Shown: piece by piece, positions 24,833 through 34,050 of the stretch
Numbering within the stretch: position 1 is the stretch's first letter
Layout: each line of letters starts with the position of its first letter
Assembly (NCBI GenBank): GCA_964495705.1
Contig: CAZBWS010000003.1
Span: 35,752 to 99,751, forward strand
Direction: 5' to 3'
Origin: CAZBWS01 sp964495705
GTDB lineage: Bacteria > Pseudomonadota > Gammaproteobacteria > HTCC5015
Length of the DNA stretch: 64,000 bases
Translations under genes and position numbers: made by a program
The notes under the pieces: generated by a model
Seen by the model: only the letters and a program-made list of their open reading frames with translations
The model's database searches: none
What the model was told of the DNA's origin: nothing

Positions 24833-26299
24833 ATGTATCTTGAGCATTTTCAATTAAAGGCTGCACCCTTTGCCATTAGCCCTGATCCACGCTTTTTTTA
24901 TACGGGAGGCAAATGCAAAAAATTGCTTGCGGTCTTACATGACCGTTTAAGTCAAGGCTGTATATGCGCATTTACTGGTGTAAAAGGCGTTGGGAAATCT
25001 GTTGTCATCATACAGCTCTGTCGTAAGTTTGGCCGCGAATATAAAATTGTTCGTTTAAGTCGCCCTGATATGACGGCTGAGAACCTATTAAATTATTTAG
25101 TGTTGGAGCTTAAACTTGCTGACGAGCTATTAGAAGTAGCTGCTGCAGAACAGCATTTACAAAACTGGCTAGCTCAAGAAGGCGCTAAGAATCGCCTTAT
25201 CATTATGGTCGAAAATGCAGATAAAATGCCGCTGGCTAGTCGTCAAGCATTGTCTAAGTTATGCGACTTTCCATGTTCAACGGGCAATATGTTGAGCGTA
25301 TTACTCAGTGGCTCAATTGCACTGCAGGGGTCTTTAGCTGAGTCTGAGGGAGTGAGCCTAGCGGCCAGTTATACATTGCCCCGGTTGAGTAGCAAAGAAG
25401 TTCACGAATATTTAAATTACCGTGCAACAGAAGTCGGTCACTATCCTGTGGGCGAGCTATTTAATAAAGCAGTCAGTAAACACATTGCTAAATTGAGTGA
25501 TGGCATTCCTCGAAATATTCACCTGCTTGCAGATAAGGTGCTGTGTGCGGCTTTTCTTGCTAAAGCACCAGCGCCTACGGTGGAGATGCTGAGTGACACT
25601 CCGAGCTTAGAAGAAACTACGGTTGATGACCTACCTGCAGAGCAGCATGGTCACGAATGGATGCTAGGGCTGGGCTGTGTATTTTTTGCGGTGCTGATTT
25701 ATTACTGGGATTTTAGTTCTAGCCCAGATGAGGTTACTGTACCTGTAGTTGAGCAGACTGTTAGTCAAGACGTACCCATAGTAGACGCTTTTATTGATGA
25801 GGACTTGGAGCTTGAAACGAATTACGCGACAGCGGTTGAGGATGTGCCGATTATAGGGGCTGAAAACAGTGCCTTTGAACCCGTTGCGGATAAGTTGGAA
25901 GAACCAGTTATTACGCAAGCCAAGGCCAAACCTCCGGTACTTATTCTGCATAAGCCACCTGCATCAGCTTTGGCTAAAAGTCAGCAGCGCCTCTTAGCGT
26001 GGTTGGCTGTGGCACCCCATACAGCGGGAACTATTCAGCTGCTATTAGTAAAAGGTGGAGAGGGCTCGCGAATTAACGAGTATCTAATGCAATTAGAAAA
26101 TAACTTGGATACTACGCAATTGATGACTTATTCAACGGTATTGAATGGGCAAGCGTATTATGGCGTTCTGTATCAGCGCTATGCTAGCCGTGCTTTGGCT
26201 TCTGAAAATATACAAAAATTGCCAGCTGCGGTGCAGAAATTAGGACCCTTTATCGTGCGGAGTGCTAAAGGCGTAAAAGATGAACAGGGTCAGATATAG
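24833..26299 (+). CDS. ExeA/MshM-like AAA ATPase with membrane helix and SPOR-like C-terminus
   Basis: A 488-residue protein. Residues 1-250 are an ExeA/GspA/MshM-type AAA domain: MYLEHFQLKAAPFAISPDPRF is the family opening, Walker A is GVKGVGKS (residues 49-56) and Walker B LIIMVENAD. A membrane helix lies near residue 280 (LGLGCVFFAVLIYYW). An acidic, valine-rich linker follows, then a C-terminal domain of about 90 residues (TIQLLLVKG, then LNGQAYYGVLYQRYASRALASENIQKLP) with the pattern of a SPOR peptidoglycan-binding domain. ExeA-type ATPases open the cell wall for secretin assembly, so this gene probably belongs with the filament operon downstream. The ATG at 24833 has no clear ribosome site. 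Confidence 0.82.
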   Translation: MYLEHFQLKAAPFAISPDPRFFYTGGKCKKLLAVLHDRLSQGCICAFTGVKGVGKSVVIIQLCRKFGREYKIVRLSRPDMTAENLLNYLVLELKLADELLEVAAAEQHLQNWLAQEGAKNRLIIMVENADKMPLASRQALSKLCDFPCSTGNMLSVLLSGSIALQGSLAESEGVSLAASYTLPRLSSKEVHEYLNYRATEVGHYPVGELFNKAVSKHIAKLSDGIPRNIHLLADKVLCAAFLAKAPAPTVEMLSDTPSLEETTVDDLPAEQHGHEWMLGLGCVFFAVLIYYWDFSSSPDEVTVPVVEQTVSQDVPIVDAFIDEDLELETNYATAVEDVPIIGAENSAFEPVADKLEEPVITQAKAKPPVLILHKPPASALAKSQQRLLAWLAVAPHTAGTIQLLLVKGGEGSRINEYLMQLENNLDTTQLMTYSTVLNGQAYYGVLYQRYASRALASENIQKLPAAVQKLGPFIVRSAKGVKDEQGQI

Positions 26300-26404
26300 A
26301 TTAACCGCTCGATTGGCTAGGGCTTTTATTCACAGTGTTTGACAAAGCTAGCTAAGTATAGAAATATCATTAAACATATAGAAATATAAAAGGTAAAAAG
26401 TCAC

Positions 26405-27784
26405 GTGGCTAAACCAAAGTTGCTGTTAGTAGATGATGATCCGGTAATCAGTGATACTCTCAGCTTTGTACTAAGTGAAGACTTTGAAGTCTCTGTCGCG
26501 CAAAGTCGCGATGAAGCCAAGGAAATTGTTGCCTGTACACCGACCGCATTTCATGTGGCGCTTGTTGATCTCGGTCTGCCTCCTGTTCCACATACTCCAG
26601 AAGAAGGGTTTTTATTGGTTAGAGAGTTACTAGCCAATGATGCAAATTTGCGTGTATTGGTATTGTCAGGTCAGAATGATAAGAGCAATATTCAACATGC
26701 AATGACATTAGGCGCGGTGGATTTTATACCTAAACCCTGTGATCCCGCCTTACTAAAAACTCGTCTTGAGCATCAGGTTATGTTACTTGATGCGGATACC
26801 TTTGAAGCCCCCAGCGGCAATGCATTGGAGATTGTGGGCTCTAGTCAGGTTATGCTCGATTTGGCTTTACATATTGGTCAATATGCAGACTCCCCTTTTC
26901 CTGTGCTCATTGAAGGTGAGTCGGGCAGTGGTAAGGAGCTTGTAGCACAACAGCTACACGAGAAAGGTCAGCGCCTATCACAGCCTTATTATGTTATTAA
27001 CTGCGCAGCTTTTACTAAGGAGCTCCTCGAGTCACAGCTATTCGGTCATGCTAAAGGCTCTTTCACCGGAGCGAATAAAGATCACTCTGGGTTTTTTGAG
27101 GCAGTGGGTGAAGGTACTTTATTCATGGACGAGGTCGGTGAACTCCCCTTAGAGCTGCAAGCTAAATTATTGCGAGTACTTGAGAGTGGTGAGTTTTATC
27201 GTTTGGGTGAAACCAGGCCCCGTATCTCTAAAGCGCGTATTGTTGCGGCGACCAATAAAGATATGAGAGCTGAAGTTAAAAGCGGAAGCTTTCGTCAAGA
27301 TCTATACCACCGCCTAGGTATTTTGAGTATAAAAGTGCCTCCATTACGTGCGCGTGAAAATGACAGGGCAGAACTATTGTCACATATACAAAACCAATTG
27401 AAAGGTACGGTGCCTAGTTTCAGCTTGGCAGATTCAACAAAAGCGATATGGGATAATTACCGTTTTCCTGGCAATGTAAGAGAGCTGCGTAATTTAGTCA
27501 TTCGCTTGGGTACCAAATACCCGGGGGCAGAAATACAAGTCTCTCAGTTAACGGCAGAAATTGAACCATTGGATACTGAAGAACAGCAGCAAAGCATTGA
27601 TCCTGAAGAAATATTAAAAAATGGTAGTTATGACTTGGATGCTCATCTTAGAAATATCGAAAAAGAATTTATTCAGGCAGCGGTCGATCAATGTGATGGA
27701 AACCTTTCCAAAGTATCAAAGTTGTTAGAAATGAATAGAACAACGCTGTATAGCCGAATGGAAAGGCTAGGTTTGAAGCATTAA
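26405..27784 (+). CDS. Sigma-54-dependent response regulator (PrsR-like)
   Basis: A 459-residue NtrC-type activator. The receiver domain has the acidic cluster LLVDDDP, phosphoacceptor Asp55 in VALVDLGLPP and lysine in IPKPCD. The unusual DLGLPP-plus-insert after the phosphosite is typical of PrsR, the PEP-CTERM-box regulator. The AAA+ domain shows Walker A GESGSGKE, the sigma-54 contact loop GSFTGA (a GAFTGA variant), GTLFMDEVGELP and RQDLYHRLG. A Fis-type helix-turn-helix ends the protein (GNLSKVSKLLEMNRTTLYSRMERLGL). Translation starts at GTG 26405. Its position between the ExeA-like ATPase and the secretin operon, with a sigma-54 promoter at 24160, suggests it controls both. Confidence 0.88.
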   Translation: MAKPKLLLVDDDPVISDTLSFVLSEDFEVSVAQSRDEAKEIVACTPTAFHVALVDLGLPPVPHTPEEGFLLVRELLANDANLRVLVLSGQNDKSNIQHAMTLGAVDFIPKPCDPALLKTRLEHQVMLLDADTFEAPSGNALEIVGSSQVMLDLALHIGQYADSPFPVLIEGESGSGKELVAQQLHEKGQRLSQPYYVINCAAFTKELLESQLFGHAKGSFTGANKDHSGFFEAVGEGTLFMDEVGELPLELQAKLLRVLESGEFYRLGETRPRISKARIVAATNKDMRAEVKSGSFRQDLYHRLGILSIKVPPLRARENDRAELLSHIQNQLKGTVPSFSLADSTKAIWDNYRFPGNVRELRNLVIRLGTKYPGAEIQVSQLTAEIEPLDTEEQQQSIDPEEILKNGSYDLDAHLRNIEKEFIQAAVDQCDGNLSKVSKLLEMNRTTLYSRMERLGLKH

Positions 27785-27828
27785 GGCCTAGCCTGTGAGT
27801 CTAGCGCCCTTCTGTTCTGGGAGGAGCG

Positions 27829-27848
27829 TTGTAAACCTCCGTTTACAA
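27829..27848 (+). promoter_or_regulatory. Operator-like palindrome upstream of the secretin operon
   Basis: TTGTAAAC-CTCC-GTTTACAA is a perfect inverted repeat with 8-nt arms, centred about 143 nt before the secretin ATG. A weaker TTTAC/GTAAA repeat (27953-27970) overlaps the ribosome site AAAGGG. I could not find a convincing sigma-54 or sigma-70 promoter with correct spacing between them, so the binding protein and promoter are open. Confidence 0.5.
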
Positions 27849-27980
27849 AAAATTCAATTGATAAACGTGCAAAATTATTTTTAGCTGCTAAAAGTAAGTG
27901 AGGCGCATGTTACTTTTGCCTCAAACATATCTAGGAAGAATGGTTAACAGGGTTTACTGAGCCTTGTAAAGGGATTAAAA

Positions 27981-29645
27981 ATGAGATCAGTTATACAGCA
28001 GGCCATGCAAGGTTTGTTTATATTGAGCATCGCGGGTTCAATGGGAGCCTGCCAAACAGCTAAAGAGTATCCATCTTCAGCGGGGCATATTGGTGTTGAG
28101 GCTCAGCCTGTTCAGCATAATATGGTTATAGCAAAAGATAGTGATAAACCCCCTCCCATTCCTATATCTACTGATTTTCAGAGTAATCAAGATACATACA
28201 CGGTTATGGTCAGCGAAGTCCCTGTGCAGGAATTGTTATTTGCATTGGCTCGTGATGCGGAATTAAATCTAGATATATTGGGGCGTATAGAAGGCCTTGT
28301 CACAATTAATGCTATTGATCAAACACTGCCAAAAATATTAGAGCGCCTAGGTAAGCAAAGTAATATTCGTTATCAAATTGTTGGACAGGTATTAGAGGTT
28401 TCTACAGATACTCCTTATTTAAAGACTTATTCCGTACCTTATTTAAATATGTCTAGGAGCAGTCGTGGATCGGTATCTTTATCAGTGGAATTAGCTGCTA
28501 CAGGTACTGCTGGTGATAAAGAAGGCGTTGCTCGTACTAATAATTCTTCAGCTAGTATCGCTAATACTTCTAAGAATGAATTCTGGAATATGTTGGGCGA
28601 TGACCTGCAGAGATTGCTAAGTCAAGATTTTATACAAAGCAGTTCTACGCAGCAGAGTAGCAATGTGGTTGTTAATAGTATTGCGGGTTTAGTCACTATA
28701 AGTGCTACACAACGCCAGCATCGCTATATTACTAAATATCTTAATAAGGTGATCAATAGTGCTAGGCGTCAGGTATTAATAGAGGCGACTATTATTGAGG
28801 TAAATCTAAGTAGCAGTTTTAATTCTGGTATTGATTGGTCTCGCGTTAGTAGTCGTAGTGGTTTAAGAGTAGATCAAGACTTTACACGTTCAAATTTAGA
28901 TGCTGCTCCTGAGAGTTTTAATATTAGTTATATAGATCGAAACTCAGCTAAGACGATGACGTCAACATTAAAATTATTAGAGCAATTTGGCAATGTAAAA
29001 GTGTTGTCAAGCCCCAAAATTATGGCGTTGAACAATCAACCTTCTATTTTGAAAGTCGTTGATAATAGGGTGTATTTTCGATTAGAAGTTGATACCTCTG
29101 AAACTTCTGGGGGGACTACAAATACCACTATAGAGACAGAAATAAATTCTGTTCCTGTGGGCTTCATGATGAGTATGACCCCCTATATAGGTGAAGATGG
29201 GGAAATCATATTAAATATTCGCCCTACTATTTCTCGCATATTACGTTTCGTAAATGACCCTAACCCTATATTGGCAGCTAATAATATCTCTAGCCCTGTG
29301 CCTGAAATACAAGTTCGAGAGATGGAAACGGTGTTAAGGCTGAATAGTGGTCAGGTTGCTGTTTTGGGTGGGTTGATGCAAGACACTGCAAATAATAGTA
29401 CGGATCAGCTACCTGGCTTAGCCACTTTACCCATTATAGGTAGGCTATTCAAAGGCACGCAAAAAGAGTTTTCTAAATCTGAACTGGTAGTATTTTTACG
29501 GCCATTGCGTATTCGAGATCCCAGCCTTGAAGGCGACTTGAAAGAATTTAAGCAATATCTACCAAGTACTAATGCCCCTATTGCACGTTTAGGCAATCAA
29601 CCATTATCGAAGGCTAAGTTTGATGGCCTGCAAGTGATAAATTGA
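27981..29645 (+). CDS. MshL/PilQ-like secretin lipoprotein
   Basis: Secretins form the outer-membrane gate of type II secretion and type IV pilus systems. The 554-residue protein has a signal peptide with lipobox SMGAC (Cys24), as in MshL. An N-terminal STN/N0-like region follows (VSEVPVQELLFALARDAELNLDILG), then a Ser/Asn-rich stretch. The secretin core includes VLIEATIIEVNLSSSFNSGIDWS and the hallmark VLRLNSGQVAVLGGLMQDTANNSTDQLPGLATLPIIGRLFKG, ending SELVVFLRP. It is the first gene of the tight operon, ending 1 nt before the ATPase gene. Confidence 0.9.
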   Translation: MRSVIQQAMQGLFILSIAGSMGACQTAKEYPSSAGHIGVEAQPVQHNMVIAKDSDKPPPIPISTDFQSNQDTYTVMVSEVPVQELLFALARDAELNLDILGRIEGLVTINAIDQTLPKILERLGKQSNIRYQIVGQVLEVSTDTPYLKTYSVPYLNMSRSSRGSVSLSVELAATGTAGDKEGVARTNNSSASIANTSKNEFWNMLGDDLQRLLSQDFIQSSSTQQSSNVVVNSIAGLVTISATQRQHRYITKYLNKVINSARRQVLIEATIIEVNLSSSFNSGIDWSRVSSRSGLRVDQDFTRSNLDAAPESFNISYIDRNSAKTMTSTLKLLEQFGNVKVLSSPKIMALNNQPSILKVVDNRVYFRLEVDTSETSGGTTNTTIETEINSVPVGFMMSMTPYIGEDGEIILNIRPTISRILRFVNDPNPILAANNISSPVPEIQVREMETVLRLNSGQVAVLGGLMQDTANNSTDQLPGLATLPIIGRLFKGTQKEFSKSELVVFLRPLRIRDPSLEGDLKEFKQYLPSTNAPIARLGNQPLSKAKFDGLQVIN

Positions 29646-29646
29646 G

Positions 29647-31401
29647 ATGGTTAAAAAAATAGGCAGCCAGCTTGTTGAAAAAGGCATTATAAGTAGAGAT
29701 CAATTAAAAATTGCCTTAATTGAGCAATCTAATAATGACCACCAAGAACTCGGTAAAGTTTTAATTAGCCTAGGTTTTACAAGTGAGTCAGTCATACGAG
29801 ATGCTTTGAGTGAAAATTTAGGTTATGCCAGCATTGATTTAACAATGACGGTTCCTGAAGGAGGGGCCATTGAATTGGTACCAGTGGATTTAGCCCGAAA
29901 ATTCAGTTTGATTCCTATTGCTATTCAAGACGCTCCGTTAACGCTTGTCTTAGCTATGACAGATATATATAACTTGCCAGCCATTGATCGTATACAAGCG
30001 CATATTGGCAGAAATTTTCATATACAACCGATGCTTTCTGGCGAGGCAGAAATTAATAATGCTTTAGATAAGTTTTATGGATATGAGTTATCGGTTGATG
30101 CAATTCTGCACGAAGTTGAAACAGGAGAAATCGACTATGAAGATACACAAACAGAAAAAGGAGAGTACAGACAGCCACTAGTGCGTTTAGTTGATGCCAT
30201 TTTAGTCGATGCAGTAAAGCGTGGAGCCTCTGATATTCATTTTGAGCCTGAAGCGGGTTTTTTGCGTTTGAGATATCGTATTGATGGTGTGTTGCGTCAG
30301 GTACGCGCCTTGCATAAGAAGTTTTGGTCGGCCATCAGTGTGCGGTTGAAAGTCATGTCGAAAATGGATATTGCAGAAACTCGTGCACCACAAGATGGAC
30401 GAATATCACGTTTTATAGCAGGAAGGTCGATCGATTTTCGTGTTGCGTCGCAACCAACTACGCATGGTGAAAATATTGTTCTCAGAATACTTGATAAAGA
30501 GCGCGGCATCGTTCCTTTAGAGAAACTAGGTATCGCTGCAGATAATTTAGCAAAGCTTAAATTAATGGTGGCAAAACCTGAGGGTGTTATTTTGATCACA
30601 GGGCCAACAGGTAGTGGTAAGACGACTACGCTGTATTCGATACTTGGCAGTATATCTTCCGAGAAGGTCAATATTATGACGTTAGAAGACCCCGTTGAAT
30701 ATCCTATGGGAATGGTGAGGCAAACGAGTATTAATGATGCTGTAAAGCTGGATTTTTCAACAGGTATTCGATCGATAATGCGTCAGGACCCAGACATTAT
30801 TTTAGTGGGAGAAATTAGAGACGAAGATACTGCAAAAATGACTATGCGCGCGGCCATGACAGGGCATCAAGTATTTGCCACATTGCATACCAAATCAGCT
30901 TTAGGCGTCATTCCTCGGTTATCAGATATGGGTTTGTTACCCGATATTTTAGTGGGAAATATCATTGGTATTGTTGCACAGCGCTTAGTTAGAAAGCTAT
31001 GTGAGTACTGTAAGGAATCATATACACCTGAAGGCTTAGAGAGAAAAATATTAGGTTTATCTGATAGTGATTCAATTATTTTGCAACGGGTCAAACCTCA
31101 AACTATTTGCTCTGCCTGCGAAGGCCAAGGTTACAAGGGAAGAATGAGCATTATAGAAGTGTTGTGTATGACCCCTGAAATAAACGAGTTAATAGCTAAT
31201 AAAGCTACGCAAAGTGAATTGGAGAGAGTTGCGTATAAACAGGGATTTTTGACCTTGGCTAAAGATGGAATAAGGCTCGTCAATCAAGGAATTACTTCCT
31301 TAGAAGAAGTTTCTAGAGTGATAGACATGAGGAATTTAATGGTTATGCCAACAGCAAAAAAATGTGAAAAAAAGGTACCTAATGCCTATTTATCAATATA
31401 A
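29647..31401 (+). CDS. MshE/GspE-type assembly ATPase
   Basis: This hexameric ATPase powers filament assembly from the cytoplasm. The 584-residue protein starts with MshEN-like repeats (IGSQLVEKGIISRDQLKIAL, then LGKVLISLGF) that in MshE bind cyclic di-GMP. The catalytic core has Walker A GPTGSGKTTTLYS (near residue 319), the Asp box MTLEDPVEY, Walker B DIILVGEIRDEDTA and the His box TGHQVFATLHT. Two CxxC pairs (CEYC near 452 and CSAC near 489) form the zinc-binding C-domain of secretion ATPases. The last 20 nt overlap the next gene, so translation is coupled. Confidence 0.93.
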   Translation: MVKKIGSQLVEKGIISRDQLKIALIEQSNNDHQELGKVLISLGFTSESVIRDALSENLGYASIDLTMTVPEGGAIELVPVDLARKFSLIPIAIQDAPLTLVLAMTDIYNLPAIDRIQAHIGRNFHIQPMLSGEAEINNALDKFYGYELSVDAILHEVETGEIDYEDTQTEKGEYRQPLVRLVDAILVDAVKRGASDIHFEPEAGFLRLRYRIDGVLRQVRALHKKFWSAISVRLKVMSKMDIAETRAPQDGRISRFIAGRSIDFRVASQPTTHGENIVLRILDKERGIVPLEKLGIAADNLAKLKLMVAKPEGVILITGPTGSGKTTTLYSILGSISSEKVNIMTLEDPVEYPMGMVRQTSINDAVKLDFSTGIRSIMRQDPDIILVGEIRDEDTAKMTMRAAMTGHQVFATLHTKSALGVIPRLSDMGLLPDILVGNIIGIVAQRLVRKLCEYCKESYTPEGLERKILGLSDSDSIILQRVKPQTICSACEGQGYKGRMSIIEVLCMTPEINELIANKATQSELERVAYKQGFLTLAKDGIRLVNQGITSLEEVSRVIDMRNLMVMPTAKKCEKKVPNAYLSI

Positions 31402-32584
31402 AGCATTAAGTCCTACTGGTCGAAAAATTAACGGTGAAATTGATGCTGCTAATGAAAATGAGCTTGAATTTCGTGTCGAAAAAATGGGCTTAAGTTTAAT
31501 TTTGGCAAGGGTTTGTAAAAAAGAAAAATCTTTATCTTCAAAGAAATCTATACATAGGCGAGATTTAATCAATTTCACGTTTCAATTAGAACAATTAATA
31601 CAAGCAGGCGTGCCCATCATAGATGCATTGCGTGATACACGTGATGCAGAGGTAAACTATAAATTTAAAAATATTATAAGCACTATAGTAGACGATATAG
31701 AAGGTGGTAAAACATTTGCTGAATCACTAGAAGTACAGGAACCACTATTTGGAAAAATTTACATTAACATGTCTAGAGTTGGTGAACAAAGTGGAAACTT
31801 AGTTGCAATATTATATGAGTTGGCCAATACACTTAAATGGCAAGATGAATTAATAGCAAAAGCCAAGTCTATAACTGTCTATCCTGCTGTTGTATTTGGT
31901 GTTGTTTTTTCAGTTGCCATATTTTTGTTCGTATATTTAGTGCCCCAGTTAGTACCTTTTCTAAAAGAAAATAATTTCAATATACCTCTGCATACTGAAA
32001 TACTAATAATTTTTTCTGAATTAATAAAAAAATACGGATTGTATATATTATGTTCTTTAACTGGAATAATTTTATTGGCTAGTTTTTTATATAATAAAAA
32101 TAAAAACTTCAATTATTTTGTCGATAATTTAAAAATAAAAATATGGATATTTGGAGCGATTAATTTGAAAATAAAATTATCTCGCTTCGCTAAAAATTTT
32201 GCGTTGATGTATGGCGCAGGAATGACGGTCTTGGATTCCATAAGTCTCAGCATTCCTGTTATGAATAATGCTGTTTTAGAAGAAAATTTAGGCCGTGCAT
32301 ATTTGTTAATCCAGGAAGGTCTTAGCATTAGCGATAGCTTCAATAATGCAGGAACATTTCCGCCGCTGGTTATACGAATGTTGAAAATAGGTGAGTCCAG
32401 TGGGAATCTTGATAAAGCATTAATCAATATAAGTTATTTCTATGAACGAGATTCTAAAGAGTCTATAGAGCGTATAGAGCCAGTAATCATGCCTGTACTA
32501 ACAGTGGCTTTAGGCGGGGTTTTACTTTGGATTATGGCGGCAGTCTTATTTCCTCTATATGAGTCTTTGGGAGGATTTATCTAA
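31382..32584 (+). CDS. GspF/MshG-like inner-membrane assembly protein
   Basis: GspF/PilC-type proteins form the inner-membrane platform that the ATPase drives. The 400-residue protein has the family opening MPIYQYKALSPTGRKINGEI, two T2SF helical domains (FTFQLEQLIQAGVPIIDALRDT and FAKNFALMYGAGMTVLDSISLS) each followed by membrane helices, and a C-terminal helix ALGGVLLWIMAAVLFPLY. ATG 31382 with AAGG upstream is chosen over an in-frame GTG at 31364. It overlaps the ATPase gene by 20 nt. Base composition turns strongly AT-rich here compared with the housekeeping genes. Confidence 0.92.
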   Translation: MPIYQYKALSPTGRKINGEIDAANENELEFRVEKMGLSLILARVCKKEKSLSSKKSIHRRDLINFTFQLEQLIQAGVPIIDALRDTRDAEVNYKFKNIISTIVDDIEGGKTFAESLEVQEPLFGKIYINMSRVGEQSGNLVAILYELANTLKWQDELIAKAKSITVYPAVVFGVVFSVAIFLFVYLVPQLVPFLKENNFNIPLHTEILIIFSELIKKYGLYILCSLTGIILLASFLYNKNKNFNYFVDNLKIKIWIFGAINLKIKLSRFAKNFALMYGAGMTVLDSISLSIPVMNNAVLEENLGRAYLLIQEGLSISDSFNNAGTFPPLVIRMLKIGESSGNLDKALINISYFYERDSKESIERIEPVIMPVLTVALGGVLLWIMAAVLFPLYESLGGFI

Positions 32585-34050
32585 TGCAACACATTCTATT
32601 ATTAGAAGATTTCCGATTAAAACTTTTTGGCATGATTCATGGAAAGATAAAGTTTTGCACAGTATTTGAAACAGATGAACAAGGCCTTATTAAGTTTTCA
32701 GATTATATTGGTGAAAATTTTATTAAATCGGTACGCTTACTAATTGATATTATTGATGAAGAATTTCATTTGGATACGATTCCTCATGTCTTTGGCAAAG
32801 ACCGAAAAGCACTTCAGCAGAGACGCTTAGATAAATATTTTCACGGCTCTGTACACCGCTACATTAAGGTGCAGAGTCGACAAGAAAATACTCGAAAAGA
32901 TGATCAAATTCTCATTTCAGGAATTAATGATATTCATCAACTTAAGCTTTGCTTAGATATTCTCGATAATAAAAATGTAGCTTTAAATGGAATATATAGC
33001 CTACCTTTATTAGTTGAAAAAATGTTAGAAATCTGGTCAATAGAAAAAGGTACTCATTTATTGATTAGTCAGCAATCGATAAGTAATACAAGGCATAGTT
33101 TATATGTCGATGGGCAACTTAAAATAAGTCGATTAATACAATTTTTAGATAATGATTGTACAGCTAGTAGTGAAATAACCGGCCAAGAAGTTTCTAAAAC
33201 TATTCAGTTTTTAAAAAGTAAACGCTTATTAATGCCAAATGAAATTATTAAATTGCATTATTTAGGTCAAAAGCAACAAGGAAGAGATTTAAATTTATGG
33301 TTAGCTAGAAATAATAAAACAAATTTTGAAAATATTTTTATCCATTTTTTATCTGATGACCAAGAGTATGCAGATGTTATTTTTGTAGAACATTTAGCTC
33401 AACAACGTTGGCCAAAAAATCATTATGCTAATAATTTAAATCTTTCTCTATATCGTCATCAAATAGCACTTTCTTGCCTTAATTATTTTGCTCTAGCTAT
33501 TTTGTTGATTACGTTTTTCATTGGATTGTATTTTTCTTATCTAGAGCGTATTCAATCTAGAAAAACTCTAGAGTTGATTTCTGAGGCTGATAAGTATTGG
33601 CAGCGATATGAAAATCGTAAATTTGATATTGCTACACTTCAGGTCAAGGTGGCCAATATGCAGTACAGTGTAGAGGCACTTGATCAGTTACAGCTGAAAT
33701 ATCAACAACTCCCTCAGCATTTCATGCTGGCTTTAGCACGCTCATCTAATAATTTTAAAAATATCTACTATAGTGATATTGATTGGTCAGTAAAGGAAGT
33801 GATGGGTAATCAAGAGGCACCTTTTTTTGCAACAATATCTGGTGGTTTTTTAGTTGATAATAAGCCGAGAAAGGCTTTACAGGAGGTGGATAAATTAATA
33901 GTTAAATTACGTCAGCAGCCTGGCTTTAATATTGTTAAAGCCTTAAAAATGCCATTTGACCTTGATTCAAACAGTGAATTTAAAATGAATGGCAAAGAAA
34001 GAAAAAATAAAGCTAGTTTTATTATTCGTATTGAAGGTGCTCTGCTTTGA
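32584..34050 (+). CDS. PilM-PilN-like (GspL-like) fusion, assembly platform protein
   Basis: No strong named match, but the architecture is readable. Residues 1-290 are cytoplasmic and mixed alpha/beta, with stretches that could be a divergent actin-like PilM/GspL domain. A single membrane helix follows (about residues 294-318, FALAILLITFFIGLYFSYL). A periplasmic part of about 165 residues with coiled coil (LELISEADKYWQRYENRKFDIATLQ) and a ferredoxin-like pattern ends IRIEGALL, like PilN. Its ATG overlaps the previous stop (TAATG) and the next gene starts inside it, placing it where MshI/PilM-PilN lie in filament operons. Function by position and topology. Confidence 0.65.
   Translation: MQHILLLEDFRLKLFGMIHGKIKFCTVFETDEQGLIKFSDYIGENFIKSVRLLIDIIDEEFHLDTIPHVFGKDRKALQQRRLDKYFHGSVHRYIKVQSRQENTRKDDQILISGINDIHQLKLCLDILDNKNVALNGIYSLPLLVEKMLEIWSIEKGTHLLISQQSISNTRHSLYVDGQLKISRLIQFLDNDCTASSEITGQEVSKTIQFLKSKRLLMPNEIIKLHYLGQKQQGRDLNLWLARNNKTNFENIFIHFLSDDQEYADVIFVEHLAQQRWPKNHYANNLNLSLYRHQIALSCLNYFALAILLITFFIGLYFSYLERIQSRKTLELISEADKYWQRYENRKFDIATLQVKVANMQYSVEALDQLQLKYQQLPQHFMLALARSSNNFKNIYYSDIDWSVKEVMGNQEAPFFATISGGFLVDNKPRKALQEVDKLIVKLRQQPGFNIVKALKMPFDLDSNSEFKMNGKERKNKASFIIRIEGALL

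Noticed and set aside
27818..27833. TGGGAGGAGCGTTGT as a sigma-54 promoter for the secretin operon
   Set aside because: The -12 position reads GT instead of GC and two -24 positions differ; spacing alone is not enough.
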